DNA of 24,352 bases from the NCBI GenBank assembly GCA_900770895.1, contig CAAGMF010000237.1:1-24352 (forward strand). Direction: 5' to 3'. This document shows, one piece after another, positions 22,016 to 24,352 of this stretch. The notes below the pieces were generated by a model. The model made no database searches, had not been told where the DNA came from, and was given only the letters and a program-made list of their open reading frames with translations. Both the position numbers and the translations under genes were made by a program. Source of the DNA: an uncultured Mitsuokella sp. Its GTDB lineage: Bacteria > Bacillota > Negativicutes > Selenomonadales > Selenomonadaceae. The first letter of the stretch is position 1, and each line of letters begins with the position of its first letter.

Positions 22016-23250
22016 TCCACGTAATGCGAGAAGCTGCCGATGACCAGCTGGGGGAATTCCCGATGCAGGACCTGCAGGAACTGCTTCGTACCGAATGGCG
22101 GCTCGGTCTCCACCGGCATGATCGCGAGGAAGGCATCCGGGTCGATATTGAGGTTGCGCACCTGTATCATCTGCACCGGCAGCTCGCGGAAGAATTCCTG
22201 CCAGGCTGCCAGCTCCTCCGGACGATCATTGAACCCGGGGAAATAGAGCAGGTTCAGCGAGACATATACGCCTTTATCCAAAGCGTAACGGATGGATTCC
22301 TTCACGTTATCGAGCTGGTAGCTGGCCCGGTAGTATGCGTCATAGCTCTCAGGCCGCGCACTGATGATCGAGCAGCGCAGGGAATCGAGCCCGGCATCGA
22401 CGATCTTCTTCACGCCCGGCGTATAGCCGACATTGGAGTTCATATTGATCTGGCCTTTATCCGTCTTCGCCCGGATGAGCTTTATGCCGGCTGCGATATT
22501 GTCTGCCGCGAGCGTCGGCTCGCCCTCGCAGCCCTGGCCGAAGCTGACGATGCCGTCCGGCGCTACCGACAGATGATAGATACCGACCTCGGCGATCTCC
22601 TCCGGCGTCGGGCGGAACTTGATGCGCTCCTGCGGCGACGGGCAGCACTCGGCCGGCTGCAGCGATATGCAGCCGAAGCAGTTCGCATTGCAGACCGGCG
22701 ACGTCGGTATGCCGCATTCCCAGCGGCGATAAAAGAGGTTCTGCGCCGTGCAGCAGTGCCAGTTCAGCGAGCAGCCGGCGACCTGCTCGACGATGCGGTT
22801 ATGCGGCAGATCCTTCTGCGTGCGCTTGACGAGCTTCTTCAGCTCCGGCGTATTGTAATGCACCGGATCCCATTTATCATTCTCATCTGTGTAGATGGCC
22901 GCACAGCAGAGCTCATCGTGATAGACCACCACGGCCGTATAGCCATAGAGCGGCAGCCGCTCTGCCTCATCATCGCGCACATAGGCCGGCAGATGCGTGC
23001 GCGTATAGCCCGCTGGCAGTATGGCGGCCACAGCCTCCCCGGCGATCGGCAGCAATTCGCCATCCGCTGTCAATCCGACGGCCTGATGATCGGGCAGCAG
23101 CATGAGATCGGCGCTGTCCGGCAGCGGGATGAGGTCATCCGGGCTGAGCTCGACATTGCGCGAGCCCACGCGCCCGAGCCCCGTCAGTCCCGGTGCATCG
23201 AGGATGTTGCCGTCCTCATCGGCATATACCGCTGTAATCTCCTCACTCAC
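22012..23250 (-). CDS. Cysteine-rich radical SAM protein, substrate unknown
   Basis: 412 residues from the GTG at 23250, with GGAGG 9 bases upstream; this overlaps the pth stop by 8 bases. The radical SAM cluster motif CNANCFGC (CX3CX2C, 187-194) lies unusually far into the protein. The first roughly 150 residues form a separate domain without cysteine clusters (only a CC pair near 115). Cysteines at about 160, 166, 167, 179, 202 and 203 flank the motif and could bind an extra cluster. FGQGCEGEPTL (about 237-247) takes the place of the GGEP SAM-binding motif, and LNLLYFPGFNDRPEEL and QVRNLNIDPD follow. I know of no assigned reaction. Its coupling with pth hints at a link to translation, but this is inference only. 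Confidence 0.82.
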   Translation of the reverse strand: MSEEITAVYADEDGNILDAPGLTGLGRVGSRNVELSPDDLIPLPDSADLMLLPDHQAVGLTADGELLPIAGEAVAAILPAGYTRTHLPAYVRDDEAERLPLYGYTAVVVYHDELCCAAIYTDENDKWDPVHYNTPELKKLVKRTQKDLPHNRIVEQVAGCSLNWHCCTAQNLFYRRWECGIPTSPVCNANCFGCISLQPAECCPSPQERIKFRPTPEEIAEVGIYHLSVAPDGIVSFGQGCEGEPTLAADNIAAGIKLIRAKTDKGQINMNSNVGYTPGVKKIVDAGLDSLRCSIISARPESYDAYYRASYQLDNVKESIRYALDKGVYVSLNLLYFPGFNDRPEELAAWQEFFRELPVQMIQVRNLNIDPDAFLAIMPVETEPPFGTKQFLQVLHREFPQLVIGSFSHYVE

Positions 23251-23932
23251 CCTGACCAGCCTCCTTTGCTGCTGGAGCAGCCGCACCGGCTGCGGCTGCA
23301 CTTTCTCCGCCCGGTCCCGCGACCTGCGCCGGTTCTTGCTGACCGCGGGCCCTTTTCACTTTCTTCTGCTTCTTGGGATTGTACTTGTTCATCGCTATAT
23401 CGACGCCGTCCGTCACGATGCATTCGATGGCCGGCACGAGCTGCTTGATGGACTCCGCGATCTTGTCTGCGTCCTCCGTCGTGAACGGCGCCAGCACATG
23501 CTTCACGACGCTCCAGCCCGGCAGCGGCCGCCCGATGCCCAGCCGCACGCGGGCGAAATGCTCATCGCCCACATGAGCCAGTATCGACTTGATGCCATTG
23601 TGGCCGCCCGCACTGCCCTTCTTGCGGATGCGTATGGTACCGGCCGGTATGTCCATATCGTCATGGCAGACGATGAGGTCCTCAGGGGTGAGCTTGTACC
23701 ACGACATCAGCGGACCGATCGCACGGCCGCTCTCATTCATGTACGTCAGCGGCTTCACGAGCACGACTTTCTCGCTGCCGATGCGCGTCTCAGCGACCAG
23801 CGCCTCGAACTTCCCCTGTCGCCACTCTGCCCCCAGAGCCGACGCCAGAGCGTCGACGATCATGAATCCGACATTGTGCTTCGTCTGGGCATATTCAGGT
23901 CCCGGATTGCCGAGACCGGCGATTATCTTCAT
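23243..23932 (-). CDS. pth: Peptidyl-tRNA hydrolase with C-terminal extension
   Basis: 229 residues; the catalytic part is about 187. IIAGLGNPGPEYAQTKHNVGF (3-23) holds the catalytic His 19 and Asn 9. KPLTYMNESG (Asn near 66), IVCHDDMDIP (Asp near 92) and GSAGGHNGIKSI follow, and RVRLGIGRP closes the core. It frees tRNAs from peptidyl-tRNA dropped off ribosomes. Beyond NKYNPKKQKK the protein carries about 40 residues rich in Lys, Ala, Gly, Pro and Glu, a likely disordered tail whose coding sequence overlaps the next gene's ribosome site. GGAG lies about 10 bases before the ATG. The intrinsic terminator just upstream separates it from uppP, with no clear promoter between. Confidence 0.95.
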   Translation of the reverse strand: MKIIAGLGNPGPEYAQTKHNVGFMIVDALASALGAEWRQGKFEALVAETRIGSEKVVLVKPLTYMNESGRAIGPLMSWYKLTPEDLIVCHDDMDIPAGTIRIRKKGSAGGHNGIKSILAHVGDEHFARVRLGIGRPLPGWSVVKHVLAPFTTEDADKIAESIKQLVPAIECIVTDGVDIAMNKYNPKKQKKVKRARGQQEPAQVAGPGGESAAAAGAAAPAAKEAGQGE

Positions 23933-23954
23933 TGCGAATCATCTCCATCTATAT

Positions 23955-23990
23955 GTAAAAACAAAGGACCACGTCCAGCCGCGGCCCCTT
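23955..23990 (-). terminator. Rho-independent terminator after uppP
   Basis: On the minus strand, AAGGGGCCGC (23981-23990) pairs with GTGGTCCTTT (23963-23972) over 10 bp including G-U pairs, followed by GTTTTT. It starts 5 bases after the uppP stop. Confidence 0.75.
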
Positions 23991-23995
23991 CTTTA

Positions 23996-24352
23996 TCACT
24001 TTATGTCGTTCGCCGTCGGATCACCGATGAGGAACAGATAAGCGAACACGATGATACCGAGCACGATGCGGTACCAGCCGAATACCTTGAAATCATTATT
24101 CTTGATATAGCGCAACAGGAACTTGATCGACAGTATGGAAACGATGAATGCCGTAGCCATGCCCACGACCAGGATCAGTATCTCAGCCCCTGTATAGTGC
24201 AGGCCGAACTTCACCATCTTCAGCAGGCTCGCGCCGAACATGACCGGTATGGCCAGGAAGAAGGTGAACTCCGCAGCCACATAGCGGCTCGCACCGAATA
24301 TGATACCACCGAGGATCGTAGCGCCGGAACGGCTCGTGCCCGGCACGAGCGA
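23996..24352 (-). CDS. uppP: Undecaprenyl-diphosphatase UppP (BacA), C-terminal part
   Basis: 118 residues are in view; the frame continues past the window edge, so the N-terminus is missing. The visible part opens with SLVPGTSRSGATILGG, the conserved PGTSRSG phosphatase motif of BacA-type enzymes, then has about four hydrophobic segments and the terminal YRIVLGIIVFAYLF segment typical of the family. The enzyme recycles undecaprenyl diphosphate to the monophosphate carrier used for peptidoglycan and other envelope polymers, and it gives bacitracin tolerance. It is followed by a terminator and then pth on the same strand. Confidence 0.95.
   Translation of the reverse strand, partial: SLVPGTSRSGATILGGIIFGASRYVAAEFTFFLAIPVMFGASLLKMVKFGLHYTGAEILILVVGMATAFIVSILSIKFLLRYIKNNDFKVFGWYRIVLGIIVFAYLFLIGDPTANDIK

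Noticed and set aside
22006..23448. Plus-strand open frame of 480 codons
   Set aside because: Antisense to the radical SAM gene and the end of pth, with composition rich in Arg, Leu and His as expected for a mirror frame. No domain is visible.

Overview
The window reads as core chromosome of a GC-rich member of the Firmicutes, most likely Negativicutes (Selenomonas/Mitsuokella-like). This is inferred from Firmicutes-type gene neighbourhoods (tilS-hpt-ftsH; tmk-rnmV-ksgA; divIC next to an S1-domain gene), a DegS-type kinase, strong AGGAGG-type ribosome binding sites, frequent GTG/TTG starts and high GC. There is no transposase, integrase, phage gene, CRISPR array or tRNA that I can see. Genes are tightly packed, and the longest gene-free stretches are about 200 bases.

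Layout. (1) 1-579, plus strand: the end of a diaminopimelate/carboxynorspermidine-decarboxylase-type gene, closed by a bidirectional terminator. (2) 693-14938, all minus strand, listed in transcription order from the right: a small membrane protein, a DegS-like histidine kinase, an Orn/Lys/Arg decarboxylase-family enzyme, thymidylate kinase, RNase M5, KsgA, an MGDG-synthase-like glycosyltransferase, a two-repeat zinc-ribbon protein, DivIC, an S1-domain protein, TilS, Hpt, FtsH, then (after a terminator) uracil permease and a Nudix hydrolase. (3) 15168-17894, plus strand: a compact folate operon headed by a YgbA-family (nitrous-oxide-stimulated promoter family) cysteine protein, then folP, folB and a single gene joining HPPK (FolK) to a DHFR (FolA) domain. 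(4) 17955-24352, minus strand, in transcription order: UppP (partial), Pth, a cysteine-rich radical SAM protein, an AcoR-like sigma-54-type regulator, TrmB and an FtsW/RodA-family protein. A long bidirectional terminator separates blocks 3 and 4.

How the parts work together. Most genes serve translation and RNA maturation (KsgA, RNase M5, TilS, TrmB, Pth, S1 protein), envelope and division (DivIC, FtsW-like, UppP, glycosyltransferase, FtsH) and nucleotide or folate supply (Tmk, Hpt, UraA, FolP/FolB/FolK-FolA). Start and stop codons overlap or nearly touch in tmk/rnmV/ksgA, ygbA/folP, folB/folK-folA and pth/radical SAM, so translational coupling is likely.

Most unusual points. The sigma-54-type activator lacks the GAFTGA loop and appears to lack its arginine fingers. 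The FolK-FolA fusion has substitutions at conserved DHFR positions. The folate operon is headed by a YgbA-family gene. The DegS-like kinase carries an Ala/Glu-rich insertion of about 60 residues in its ATP lid and has no response regulator beside it. A consensus promoter before the S1 gene has a 23-bp dyad laid over its -35 and spacer. None of these amounts to a proven new system; they are the leads I would follow.
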